From the NCBI GenBank assembly GCA_938012815.1, contig CALLVV010000086.1, positions 1 to 9,854 of the forward strand: a DNA stretch of 9,854 bases, written 5' to 3'. The notes beneath the pieces are model-generated. The model did no database searches, was not told the DNA's origin, and was given only the letters and a program-made list of their open reading frames with translations. Within the stretch, counting starts at the first letter, position 1. Every line of letters begins with the position of its first letter. A program made the translations under genes and the position numbers. Shown here piece after piece: positions 1 through 7,289 of this stretch. Source of the stretch: an uncultured Propionibacteriaceae bacterium. GTDB lineage: Bacteria > Actinomycetota > Actinomycetes > Propionibacteriales > Propionibacteriaceae.

Positions 1-66
1 CACCCCACGGGTGACGGCCCGGCGACATCGTTCCGGGACACGGTTGGGGCATCGTGACACACTGTC

Positions 67-1245
67 TTGGTGCGAAGAATCGTCCTGCTCGGCTCCACCG
101 GATCCATAGGCACCCAGACACTCGACGTGATCGGTTCCCGGAGTGACCGGTTCGATGTGGTGGCGCTGGCGGCCTCGGGCGGCAACATCGACCTGCTGGC
201 CGGGCAGGTGGCGCGATTCCGGCCCTCGCGGGTAGCCCTGGCCCGGGCGGAGAGGGCGGTGGACCTGGAACGCGAGCTCGTGGCGCGTGGGGTCGAGACA
301 CCCCAACTGCTGACCGGTCCCGGGGCAGTGGCTGAACTGGCCGCCCTGGAGTGCGACGTGGTGGTGAATGCCATCACGGGGGCGGCGGGACTGGAACCCA
401 CCCTCGCGGCGCTGGGAGCAGGCCGCACACTGGCCCTGGCGAACAAGGAATCCCTCGTGATCGGTGGGAGACTGGTCACCGACCTGGCGGCGCCGGGACA
501 ACTGGTGGCCGTCGACTCTGAACATTCCGCCTTCGCCCAGGCCCTGCGCGGGGGACGCCGCCACGAGGTGGCCCGGCTCATCCTGACCGCATCCGGGGGG
601 CCGTTCCGGGGCCGCACCCGTGAGGGACTCGCGGACGTGACGCCCGAGGAGGCCATGGCCCATCCCACCTGGAAAATGGGCCGGGTCATCACCATCAACT
701 CATCCACCCTCGTCAACAAGGGACTCGAACTTATCGAGGCAGCCCTGCTCTACGGCGTCGGCCTCGACGACATTGTCGTGACGGTGCATCCCCAGTCGGT
801 CGTCCACTCCATGGTGGAGTTCACCGACGGATCGACCCTGGCGCAGGCCTCACCACCGGACATGCGATTGCCCATCGGGTTGGCGCTGACCTGGCCGGAC
901 AGGCTTCCAGGGTCCGCGGCTGCCTGCGACTGGACGAGACCCGCGACCTGGATCTTCGAGCCCCTGGACGACGCGACCTTCCCGGCCGTTGAGCTGGCCC
1001 GCCGTGCAGGGAAGGCCGCTGGTACGGCCCCGGCCGTCTACAACGCGGCCAACGAGGTGCTGGTGGACGCCTTCTGTGACCACAGGATCGGGTTCTTGGG
1101 GATAACGGACCTGATCTCCCGGTGCCTGGCCGAACACCTCGAGACCGGGCACATCCCGGATGCCGAACTGACCCTGGAAGCGGTGCTGGCCGCGGACGCC
1201 GCGGCCCGCGAACGTGCCCGTGAACTCGTGGAGGAACTTTCTTGA
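67..1245 (+). CDS. dxr: 1-deoxy-D-xylulose 5-phosphate reductoisomerase
   Basis: This cytosolic enzyme of the MEP isoprenoid pathway isomerises and reduces DXP to 2-C-methyl-erythritol 4-phosphate using NADPH and a divalent metal. Seen: the N-terminal dinucleotide-binding loop GSTGSIG (residues 9-15), ANKES, the metal-ligand motif VDSEHSA with Asp150 and Glu152, TASGGPFR, and the TWKMGR...NSSTLVNKGLELIEA block, where Glu221 matches the third metal ligand (Glu231 in E. coli). The C-terminal domain is complete, and 392 aa is the usual family length. The start is either TTG at 67 or the adjacent GTG at 70. No Shine-Dalgarno is visible. A weak -10-like CACACT at 58-63 lies 6 nt before GTG 70, which would fit a leaderless transcript starting there. 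The gene overlaps the next one by 4 nt (TTGA). Identification is secure; the exact start is not. Confidence 0.97.
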   Translation: MVRRIVLLGSTGSIGTQTLDVIGSRSDRFDVVALAASGGNIDLLAGQVARFRPSRVALARAERAVDLERELVARGVETPQLLTGPGAVAELAALECDVVVNAITGAAGLEPTLAALGAGRTLALANKESLVIGGRLVTDLAAPGQLVAVDSEHSAFAQALRGGRRHEVARLILTASGGPFRGRTREGLADVTPEEAMAHPTWKMGRVITINSSTLVNKGLELIEAALLYGVGLDDIVVTVHPQSVVHSMVEFTDGSTLAQASPPDMRLPIGLALTWPDRLPGSAAACDWTRPATWIFEPLDDATFPAVELARRAGKAAGTAPAVYNAANEVLVDAFCDHRIGFLGITDLISRCLAEHLETGHIPDAELTLEAVLAADAAARERARELVEELS

Positions 1246-2528
1246 ACACCCTCGTACTGATCGGCCTGGCGCTGCTGTTCTTCGCCCTGATCATGGCCTC
1301 CATCGCCCTGCACGAGATCGGACACCTCGTACCGGCCAAGATCTTCGGGGTCAAGGTGACCCAGTACTTCGTCGGATTCGGCCGGACCATCTGGTCCCGG
1401 AAACGGGGCGAGACCGAGTACGGGTTCAAGATGTTCCCGCTCGGCGGCTACGTCCGGTTGGTCGGGATGTACCCGCCCGAGAAGCAGTCTGACAAGCCCA
1501 AGGGCTGGCTCACCAGGCTGGCCGACCGGGCCCGCAGCTACGAGTACGAGGAGATCACCCCCGCCGACGACGGGCGGCTGTTTCACCAGAAACCGGTGTG
1601 GCAGAAGGTCATAGTCATGCTCGGTGGGCCCGCCATGAACCTCCTGCTGGCCTTCCTGATCTTCCTGGGAATCAACCTCTTCCAGGGCACCTGGCAGTCG
1701 ACGCTGAACGTGACGGTGGTCAATGACTGCGTCATCCCCGCCGGGCGCACCCCCGCCACCTGCCAGGACGGCGATCCCCAGACTCCCGCGAAACAGGCGG
1801 GCGTCATGGTGGGGGACAAGGTAGTGGCCTTCAACGGCCACCGGGTCAGCAGCTGGGACGAACTGACCGACCTGATCCGCGCGAACCGCGACGGCGCCGC
1901 CACGATCACGGTCGAACGCGGCGGGAGGACCATGGAACTTCCCACCGTGAACACCATCATCCAGTCGGTGCCCGACAGACTCGACCCGGCATCCAAGGTG
2001 GAAGCCGGTTTCCTCGGTGTCTCGCCCAGCCGGGAACTGGTTCGGGGCGGCGTGATCGAAACGGCGGGACAGATGTGGAACATCACACGAATGTCCCTGG
2101 TGGCCCTGGCTTCCTTCCCGGTACGGGTCTGGAACGTCGGAGTCGGGCTCGCCACCGGTGCGGAACGCGACATCAACAGCCCGATCTCCGTGGTGGGTGC
2201 CAGCCGAGTGGCGGGGGAGATCGCGGTGGCGGACACGGTACCGATCCAGGACCGCGCGGCCTCCTGGTTGTCATTGCTCGGCAGCGTCAACCTGTTCGTG
2301 GCGTTGCTCAACCTGGTTCCGCTGCTTCCCCTCGATGGTGGCCACATCGCTGGTGCGCTCTACGAGGCCCTGCGGCGTGGCATGGCGCGGCTGCGCGGCC
2401 GGGGCGATCCGGGACCTGTGGACACCGCGAAGATGCTGCCGGTGGCCTACCTGGTCGGCGGATTCCTGCTGATCGGTGGCGTGGTGCTGATCCTGGCCGA
2501 CATCATCAGCCCCATCAAGCTGTTCTGA
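1242..2528 (+). CDS. rseP: M50 site-2 intramembrane zinc metalloprotease (RseP/Rip1 type)
   Basis: This is a membrane protease of the site-2 family, which in actinobacteria (Rip1) cleaves anti-sigma factors within the membrane. Seen: an N-terminal membrane segment (about residues 4-22) running into the zinc motif HEIGH (24-28); a conserved GGPAMN segment leading a second membrane helix (about 122-142); a single PDZ-like domain (about 150-255, with QAGVMVGDKVVAFNG); the second active-site motif NLVPLLPLDGGH, whose Asp365 is the third zinc ligand; and a last hydrophobic segment near the C-terminus. At 428 aa it is close to the mycobacterial protein. The TTG start at 1242 overlaps the dxr stop and follows a good GGAGGAA ribosome site at 1230-1236, so the pair is translationally coupled. 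The substrate cannot be inferred because no sigma or anti-sigma gene is in the window. Confidence 0.95.
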   Translation: MNTLVLIGLALLFFALIMASIALHEIGHLVPAKIFGVKVTQYFVGFGRTIWSRKRGETEYGFKMFPLGGYVRLVGMYPPEKQSDKPKGWLTRLADRARSYEYEEITPADDGRLFHQKPVWQKVIVMLGGPAMNLLLAFLIFLGINLFQGTWQSTLNVTVVNDCVIPAGRTPATCQDGDPQTPAKQAGVMVGDKVVAFNGHRVSSWDELTDLIRANRDGAATITVERGGRTMELPTVNTIIQSVPDRLDPASKVEAGFLGVSPSRELVRGGVIETAGQMWNITRMSLVALASFPVRVWNVGVGLATGAERDINSPISVVGASRVAGEIAVADTVPIQDRAASWLSLLGSVNLFVALLNLVPLLPLDGGHIAGALYEALRRGMARLRGRGDPGPVDTAKMLPVAYLVGGFLLIGGVVLILADIISPIKLF

Positions 2529-2536
2529 ACGGGGGT

Positions 2537-2544
2537 GCTAGCCT
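2537..2544 (+). promoter_or_regulatory. putative extended -10 promoter for the cob operon
   Basis: The sequence TGCTAGCCT (TG at 2536-2537, hexamer TAGCCT at 2539-2544) resembles an extended -10 element of the TANNNT type. No convincing -35 is visible; AAGCTG at 2517-2522 is 16 nt upstream but poor. Initiation would fall near 2551, just before the hairpin at 2556-2586, so the cob genes could be transcribed apart from dxr-rseP. This is inferred from sequence alone. Confidence 0.35.
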
Positions 2545-2555
2545 CGGCGGTGCGC

Positions 2556-2586
2556 CCGGCCGGTCCGTACGACCCGGACTGGCCGG
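2556..2586 (+). other. strong hairpin in the cobT leader
   Basis: CCGGCCGGTCC (2556-2566) and GGACTGGCCGG (2576-2586) form an 11-bp stem, ten Watson-Crick pairs and one G-U, around a 9-nt loop. No T-run follows, so it is not a textbook intrinsic terminator. It sits between rseP and cobT, so it could be a weak terminator for rseP or a 5' leader structure acting on cobT. The ribosome site AAGGA (2606-2610) lies outside the stem. Confidence 0.55.
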
Positions 2587-2619
2587 CAACATCGACAACC
2601 GAGCTAAGGACGTGACCAC

Positions 2620-3690
2620 ATGGCCCTCACCCCAACCGAGCTGTCCGGCCTCGCCTCCCGCATCGCCCCTGTCGAGGACGCCTGGCTCCAGGCGGGCCGC
2701 GCCCGGCAGGACGACCTGACCAAACCCCCCGGTTCCCTCGGGGAACTCGAGGCCATCGGGGTGCGGCTCTGCGGAATCGCCGCCCAGTGCCCCCCACCGG
2801 TGCCCTCACGTCCGAAGGTGATCGTTTTCGCCGCCGACCACGGGGTCTACGCGCAGGGGGTCACGCCTTGGCCCCAGGAGGTCAGCGTCCAGATGGCCGC
2901 CGGGATCGCCACCGGGTTCGCCGGGGTGAGCGTGATCTCCCGGGCCTTCGGGGCCGGAACCGAGGTGTTCGACGTCGGTTTGCTGCAGCACGCGGAGGGC
3001 ACCGTGGACTGCCGCATCGCGGCCGGCACCGCCGACTTCACCCAGGGGCCTGCAATGACCGTGGAGCAGGCCCTGGAGGCGATCGACGTCGGTATCGAGG
3101 CCGCCAACGCCGCCATCGACGCCGGGGCCGACGCGCTGGTGCCCGGTGAGGTCGGGCTCGCCAACACCACGCCCGCCGCGGCCTTGACGGCCGCGTTCAC
3201 CGGAAGGTCCGTGGCCGAGGTCACGGGCAGGGGTGCCGGGGCCGATGACGAGATGCTCGCCCACAAGGTGGCGGTGATTGAGAAAGGGCTCGAGGTCGGC
3301 GGGGTCGCGGGGTTGGTCACCGAGGGGGACGCGGTCGGTGCGTTGGCCGCCGTCGGTGGTTTCGAACACGCTGCCATGACCGGGCTCATGCTGGCCGCCG
3401 CGGCCAGGCGCGTTCCCGTGGTTCTCGACGGGGTGGTTTCCTGCTCCGCGGCCCTCGTCGCCCGCGCCATCTGCCCGGACGTCGTCGGCTACCTGATCGC
3501 CGGGCACGCCGGTGTGGAACCCGCCATCACCGCCGCCCACGAGGCCCTCGGGCTGCGCGGGCTGGTCGACCTCGGCCTGCGGCTCGGCGAGGGCTCCGGC
3601 GGTGCCCTGGCGCTGCCGCTGGTCCGGGCCGCCGCTCTCATCATGAACGAGATGGGCACCTTCAGCGGCCAGGGAGTGTCGAAGGCGTGA
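2620..3690 (+). CDS. cobT: nicotinate-nucleotide:dimethylbenzimidazole phosphoribosyltransferase
   Basis: CobT transfers phosphoribose from nicotinate mononucleotide to 5,6-dimethylbenzimidazole or another base, making the alpha-ribazole phosphate of the cobalamin nucleotide loop. Seen: KPPGSLGELE near residues 32-41, the FAADHGVYAQGV segment, VGEVGLANTTPAAA-type active-site loops, and the C-terminal LRLGEGSGGALALP motif, whose Glu324 matches the catalytic Glu317 of the Salmonella enzyme. The length of 356 aa is typical. The ATG at 2620 follows AAGGA with a 9-nt spacer. This is the first gene of the coupled cob operon; its stop overlaps the GTG of cobU by 4 nt. Which base it prefers cannot be told from sequence, and no bluB is in the window. 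Confidence 0.97.
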   Translation: MALTPTELSGLASRIAPVEDAWLQAGRARQDDLTKPPGSLGELEAIGVRLCGIAAQCPPPVPSRPKVIVFAADHGVYAQGVTPWPQEVSVQMAAGIATGFAGVSVISRAFGAGTEVFDVGLLQHAEGTVDCRIAAGTADFTQGPAMTVEQALEAIDVGIEAANAAIDAGADALVPGEVGLANTTPAAALTAAFTGRSVAEVTGRGAGADDEMLAHKVAVIEKGLEVGGVAGLVTEGDAVGALAAVGGFEHAAMTGLMLAAAARRVPVVLDGVVSCSAALVARAICPDVVGYLIAGHAGVEPAITAAHEALGLRGLVDLGLRLGEGSGGALALPLVRAAALIMNEMGTFSGQGVSKA

Positions 3691-4223
3691 AGGGCTCCGC
3701 GCTGATCCTGGGCGGGACCCGTTCTGGGAAATCGACCTTCGCGGAGTCATTGCTCGCCGATGAACCCGGGGTTTCCTACGTCGCCACTTCCGAGGTGCGC
3801 CCCGACGATCCTGATTGGGTGGAGCGGCTCAGGATCCACCGGGCCCGCCGCCCCTCCCATTGGGAGACGGTCGAGACCATCGACCTGGCCGCCGAGCTTC
3901 GCCGCGAGGACACCACCCCCATGCTGGTCGACTGCCTGGGGGTGTGGCTGACGAGGTTGCTCGACGACGGCTGCTGGGACCGGGACCCGGAGGCCTTGGG
4001 GCGCCTGGAGAACCGGCTGGAGGAGTTCTTGGCCGCGCTGCGCGCCACCCGCAGGCCGGTGGTGCTCGTCAGCAACGAGGTGGGGCTCGGCGTGGTTCCG
4101 GCCACCAGCTCCGGCAGGTTGTTCACCGACCAGCTGGGGCGCCTCAACATGCAGGTCGCGGCGGTTGCCGACCGGGTCTGGCTGTGCGTGGCCGGCATTC
4201 CCGTGCCGGTCAAGGGGGCCTGA
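3687..4223 (+). CDS. cobU: adenosylcobinamide kinase / adenosylcobinamide-phosphate guanylyltransferase
   Basis: This bifunctional enzyme phosphorylates adenosylcobinamide and then adds GMP to give adenosylcobinamide-GDP, the partner for CobS. Seen: the P-loop GGTRSGKS at residues 9-16; the HRARRPSHW segment, whose His51 matches the GMP-accepting His46 of Salmonella CobU; LVDCLGVWLTRLL; and VSNEVGLGVVP followed by GRLFTDQLGRLNMQVA. The length of 178 aa is normal. The GTG start at 3687 overlaps the cobT stop (GTGA) and is preceded by GAAGG. The stop overlaps the cobS start by one base. It works in both de novo synthesis and cobinamide salvage. Confidence 0.96.
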   Translation: MKGSALILGGTRSGKSTFAESLLADEPGVSYVATSEVRPDDPDWVERLRIHRARRPSHWETVETIDLAAELRREDTTPMLVDCLGVWLTRLLDDGCWDRDPEALGRLENRLEEFLAALRATRRPVVLVSNEVGLGVVPATSSGRLFTDQLGRLNMQVAAVADRVWLCVAGIPVPVKGA

Positions 4224-5014
4224 TGCGCCCACTGCGCGCCTTCCACAGCGCAGTCGCCATGTACACCTGGCTGCCGGTGCGCAAACACGACTGGGCCGAC
4301 CGCGACTTCCCCGACGGGCTCCTGGCCTTTCCCTGGCTGGGGGCGGTGCTCGGGGCAGCCGCGGGTCTGCTGGGCTGGGGGGCCGCCGCCGCGTCCGGGT
4401 CGCGGTTCCTCGGGGCCTTGATGGCCGTCGGGGCGGTGGCCTACGCCACCGGCGCCATGCACTTGGACGGCACCGCGGACGTCGCGGACGCGCTGGGTTC
4501 CCGGAAACCCGCGGAGCAGGCGCGGGCGATCATGAAGCAGTCCGACATCGGCCCGATGGGGGTGGCCTCGCTGCTGGTTGTGCTGCTGCTGGAAGTGGCC
4601 TCCCTCGGCGTCGCACCTCCCGGCACCTGGCCGGAGCTGATGGCCCTCGGCATGGCTGCGGGACGGGTGGTTCCGCTGGCCGCCACGCTGCCGGGCCGGG
4701 GTGAGGAACCGGCCCCGGGCACCTTGTCCTCGCTGGTGGCGGGCAAGGTCGGGGCGGCCGGGATGTGGGCCAGCCGGGGGGCGGTGCTGGCGGCGGGGGG
4801 CGCGCTCACCTGGTGGTTGCTGGGTTGGCCGGCGGCGGCCTGCTGGTCGGGTGTGGTCGCGGCCGCCTGGCTGTTCGCGGCCTGCTGGCAGCGACACCTC
4901 CTGCGGCGCCTGGGACGCCTGAACGGCGACTGCTACGGTTCCCTGATCGAACTGACCCAGCTGGCCGTCTGGCTGGGGATCGCGCTCACCGTGAACCTGA
5001 TCGGAGTGGCATGA
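4223..5014 (+). CDS. cobS: adenosylcobinamide-GDP ribazoletransferase (cobalamin synthase)
   Basis: This integral membrane enzyme joins adenosylcobinamide-GDP to alpha-ribazole (or its phosphate), the last major step of cobalamin assembly. Seen: the family core GAMHLDGTADVADALGS with its acidic residues, then the IMKQSDIGPMGV segment, several hydrophobic Ala/Leu/Val/Gly-rich membrane segments, and a closing NGDCYGSLIELTQ motif. The length is 263 aa. The start is set by the one-base overlap of the cobU TGA (4221-4223) with the ATG at 4223 and the upstream AAGGGGG. An upstream in-frame extension would run far into cobU and is not credible. The stop overlaps cbiB (ATGA). Confidence 0.95.
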   Translation: MRPLRAFHSAVAMYTWLPVRKHDWADRDFPDGLLAFPWLGAVLGAAAGLLGWGAAAASGSRFLGALMAVGAVAYATGAMHLDGTADVADALGSRKPAEQARAIMKQSDIGPMGVASLLVVLLLEVASLGVAPPGTWPELMALGMAAGRVVPLAATLPGRGEEPAPGTLSSLVAGKVGAAGMWASRGAVLAAGGALTWWLLGWPAAACWSGVVAAAWLFAACWQRHLLRRLGRLNGDCYGSLIELTQLAVWLGIALTVNLIGVA

Positions 5015-5958
5015 CACTGAGACACCGCGGCCTGGGGCTCGCCATCGGGATGGTGGCGGACCAGGTGCTCGCAGACCCGCAGAAGCACCATCCCGTCGCC
5101 TGGTTCGGTTCCTGGGCCGCCCGGGTCGAGAAAACCACCCACGCCGACAACCGGGCCGCAGGAGCGGTGTTCACCGCGCTCGCCGTCGCCCCCGTGCTGG
5201 TGGGCGGGATGCTGGTGGAACGGGTTTCCGCCCGGCACGGCTGGGTGCGGGTCGCGGCCACCGCCGTCGCGACCTGGGCGGCGCTCGGTGCCAGGCGACT
5301 CGCCGACGAAGGGAGGATCATGGCCGACCGGCTCGATGGCGGCGACCTCGACGCGGCCCGGGAACAGCTGCCGAACCTCTGCGGCCGCGACCCGCGTTCC
5401 CTCGACGCCGAGGGCCTGGGACGGGCCACCGTCGAGTCGATGGCGGAGAACACCAACGACGCCGGGGTGTGCACGATTTTCTGGGGGGCTCTCGCGGGGG
5501 TGCCCGGAATCCTGACCCACCGCGCTCTCAATACCCTCGACGCCATGGTTGGCCACCGCAACCAGCGCTACGGGCGTTTCGGGACGGCGTCGGCACGCAC
5601 CGACGACGCAGCGGCCTGGGTGCCGGCGCGGCTCACTGGGGCCCTGGCGTGCGTGTGCGCCCCACTGGTTGGGGGAGACGCCCCCCGGGCCTGGCGCATC
5701 ATGCGGCGCGACGGTGCCAGACATCCCAGCCCGAACGGCGGCTGGTGCGAGTCCGCGTGGGCCGGTGCCCTCGGGGTGCGGCTGGGCGGGGAGAACCGCT
5801 ACGGCGACCGGGTGGAGTCCCGCCCCACCCTCGGTGACGGCCCCCGCCCCACGGGACCGCAGGTGCGTCGCGCCGCGACACTGGTGACCGCCGTCACCGC
5901 CGCCGCCACGGGGCTGCTGGCCGGGGCGCTGATCGTGTTCGGAGGCGGGAGGAAATGA
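5011..5958 (+). CDS. cbiB: adenosylcobinamide-phosphate synthase (CbiB/CobD)
   Basis: This membrane enzyme couples aminopropanol (or its phosphate) to cobyric acid, giving cobinamide (phosphate). Seen: HPVAWFGSW near residue 28, RDPRSLDAEGLGRATVESMAEN, ALNTLDAMVGHRNQRYGRFGTASARTDD, VPARLTG, and HPSPNGG...AGALGVRLGGENRYG, all family hallmarks in order. The length of 315 aa is normal. The block usually reading like VVAPLFW is GVCTIFW here, a modest divergence next to the conserved AENTND. The ATG at 5011 overlaps the cobS stop; longer in-frame starts lie inside cobS and are rejected. The stop overlaps the next ATG at 5955. The enzyme needs cobyric acid, the product normally made by the gene that follows, whose glutaminase part is missing here. 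Confidence 0.94.
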   Translation: MTLRHRGLGLAIGMVADQVLADPQKHHPVAWFGSWAARVEKTTHADNRAAGAVFTALAVAPVLVGGMLVERVSARHGWVRVAATAVATWAALGARRLADEGRIMADRLDGGDLDAAREQLPNLCGRDPRSLDAEGLGRATVESMAENTNDAGVCTIFWGALAGVPGILTHRALNTLDAMVGHRNQRYGRFGTASARTDDAAAWVPARLTGALACVCAPLVGGDAPRAWRIMRRDGARHPSPNGGWCESAWAGALGVRLGGENRYGDRVESRPTLGDGPRPTGPQVRRAATLVTAVTAAATGLLAGALIVFGGGRK

Positions 5959-7166
5959 CCGGACTGTTGATTGCGGGAACCACATCGGATGCGGGCAAGT
6001 CGTTGATCGTGACGGGCCTGGCGCGTGCGTTCCGGCGCCGCGGGATCAAGGTGGCCCCGTTCAAGTCGCAGAACATGTCCAACAACTCGATGGTCTGCTC
6101 GGACGGCACCGAGATCGGCCGCGCCCAGTACCTGCAGGCGCAGGCTGCCGGGGTGGAGCCGAGCAGTCTGCTGAACCCCGTGCTGCTGAAACCGGGCAGC
6201 GACCGGCGCAGTTTCGTCGTGCTCCGTGGCCGCCCCGCGGGGGAGCTCGGGGCGGGGGAGTACGCCAGCGGACGCAAACACCTGGCCGAGGCCGCCTTCG
6301 ACGCTTACGAGGAACTCGCAGCCTGCCACGACCTGGTGCTGTGCGAGGGCGCCGGGTCACCCGCCGAGATCAACCTGCGGCGGGGCGACTACGTCAACTT
6401 CGGCCTGGCGGAACGTTTCGGGCTGCCCGTGGTACTGGCCGCCGACATCGACCGCGGGGGTGCCCTGGCGGCGATCTTCGGTACCCACGGCATCGTCTCC
6501 GAACAGGATCGGGAAAGGCTGGTGGGATACCTGATCAACAAGTTCCGCGGCGACCAGGCGGTGCTCGACCCGGGGCTGGACGAACTGACCCGGCGCACCG
6601 GTCTCAGGAACTACGGTGTGCTGCCCTGGCTGGCGGACGTGTGGCTGGACGGGGAGGACGCCCTGACCATCGGGTCGCGGGCGCTGCGTCCCGGCACCGG
6701 GGTGCTTCACGTCGCCGTCGTCCACTTCCCCCGCACCTCGAACGCCACCGATGTGGATGCGCTCGCCGCGGAACCGGGCGTCCAGGTGGTCGTCACCGCA
6801 TCACCCGATCAGGTCGTCCGGGCCGATCTCGCGGTGCTGCCGGGGTCGCGGGCCACCGTCACGGACCTGGCCTGGCTCAGGGAGAAGGGGCTGGCGGAGG
6901 CGATCCGGAAGATCGCGGCGGGGTTGCGCGTCATCGACCCGACTCTCGCCCAGGAGTCGGTGATCGTGGGCCCGAACCCGTTGACGGACCGGGAGAAGGA
7001 GGTGCTGCGCCTGGCCGCGCGCGGTGCGGACGCCCACGACATCGCCGAGGCCCTTCATCTGGGCGCCGGGACGGTGCGCAACTACCTGTCCAGCGCGATT
7101 GCCAAGACGCACGCCCGCAACCGCACCGAGGCGGCGCGCACCGCCGAGACCAACGGCTGGCTGTGA
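5955..7166 (+). CDS. cobQ: in-frame fusion: truncated cobyric acid synthase (CobQ) to NarL/LuxR-type DNA-binding domain
   Basis: CobQ is normally about 480-500 aa and amidates adenosylcobyrinate a,c-diamide with glutamine and ATP. Here residues 1 to about 315 are clearly CobQ: P-loop GTTSDAGKS (8-16), PFKSQNMSNNSMV, CEGAGSPAEINL, ADIDRGGALAAIFGT, LINKFRGD, GVLPWL, and the start of the GATase_3 domain (VAVVHFPRTSNATD from about 250, VLPGS at 294-298, DLAWLREKGLAEAI). Where the Cys nucleophile motif (GICGG-like) should follow, the protein continues as a response-regulator tail: AGLRVIDP, NPLTDREKEVLRLAARG from 341, and GTVRNYLSSAIAKTHARNRTEAAR to the end, a complete LuxR-type HTH. The glutaminase Cys and His are absent, and so is the receiver domain. 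The GGGAGGAA ribosome site (5947-5954) and the overlap with cbiB fix the start. It may be a pseudogene by deletion, an assembly chimera or a working fusion. Domain identities are firm; function is unknown. Confidence 0.85.
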   Translation: MTGLLIAGTTSDAGKSLIVTGLARAFRRRGIKVAPFKSQNMSNNSMVCSDGTEIGRAQYLQAQAAGVEPSSLLNPVLLKPGSDRRSFVVLRGRPAGELGAGEYASGRKHLAEAAFDAYEELAACHDLVLCEGAGSPAEINLRRGDYVNFGLAERFGLPVVLAADIDRGGALAAIFGTHGIVSEQDRERLVGYLINKFRGDQAVLDPGLDELTRRTGLRNYGVLPWLADVWLDGEDALTIGSRALRPGTGVLHVAVVHFPRTSNATDVDALAAEPGVQVVVTASPDQVVRADLAVLPGSRATVTDLAWLREKGLAEAIRKIAAGLRVIDPTLAQESVIVGPNPLTDREKEVLRLAARGADAHDIAEALHLGAGTVRNYLSSAIAKTHARNRTEAARTAETNGWL

Positions 7167-7221
7167 CCGCCGGGCGCCGGTGCGCGTGCCGAGTCGACTG
7201 CTGCGCGCAGGGCCCTCCGGC

Positions 7222-7227
7222 TAGGCT
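7222..7227 (+). promoter_or_regulatory. putative -10 box for the B3/4 gene
   Basis: TAGGCT is a good actinobacterial -10 hexamer and is identical to the box before the ATPase gene at 9709-9714. No clear -35 is visible at 16-19 nt. Initiation near 7234 would lie downstream of the in-frame GTG at 7230, which supports ATG 7290 as the true start and leaves a leader of about 56 nt. Confidence 0.4.
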
Positions 7228-7248
7228 TCGTGCGCCACCAAGCGCAAA

Positions 7249-7260
7249 CGGTCATGACCG
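7249..7260. promoter_or_regulatory. 12-bp perfect palindrome, possible operator
   Basis: CGGTCATGACCG is its own reverse complement. It lies about 15 nt after the predicted transcription start and 29 nt before the start codon at 7290, a position suited to a repressor site. The stretch is otherwise non-coding, so codon use does not explain the symmetry. The binding protein is unknown. Confidence 0.35.
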
Positions 7261-7289
7261 CCGTCGCCCGGAGACAAGAGAGGTCCGCC

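Noticed and set aside
2529..2619. Cobalamin riboswitch before cobT
   Set aside because: The gap is too short and no B12-box-like sequence (GCCACTG type) is visible; only a single hairpin is seen.
2806..5985. Long minus-strand open frames (up to 413 codons) opposite the cob genes
   Set aside because: They are GC-rich antisense shadows of well-identified + strand genes, with low-complexity Arg/Gly/Pro/His-rich translations.
7230..7289. GTG start at 7230 for the B3/4 protein
   Set aside because: It has no ribosome site and lies at or before the predicted transcription start. ATG 7290 has a good site, and the family core begins after it.
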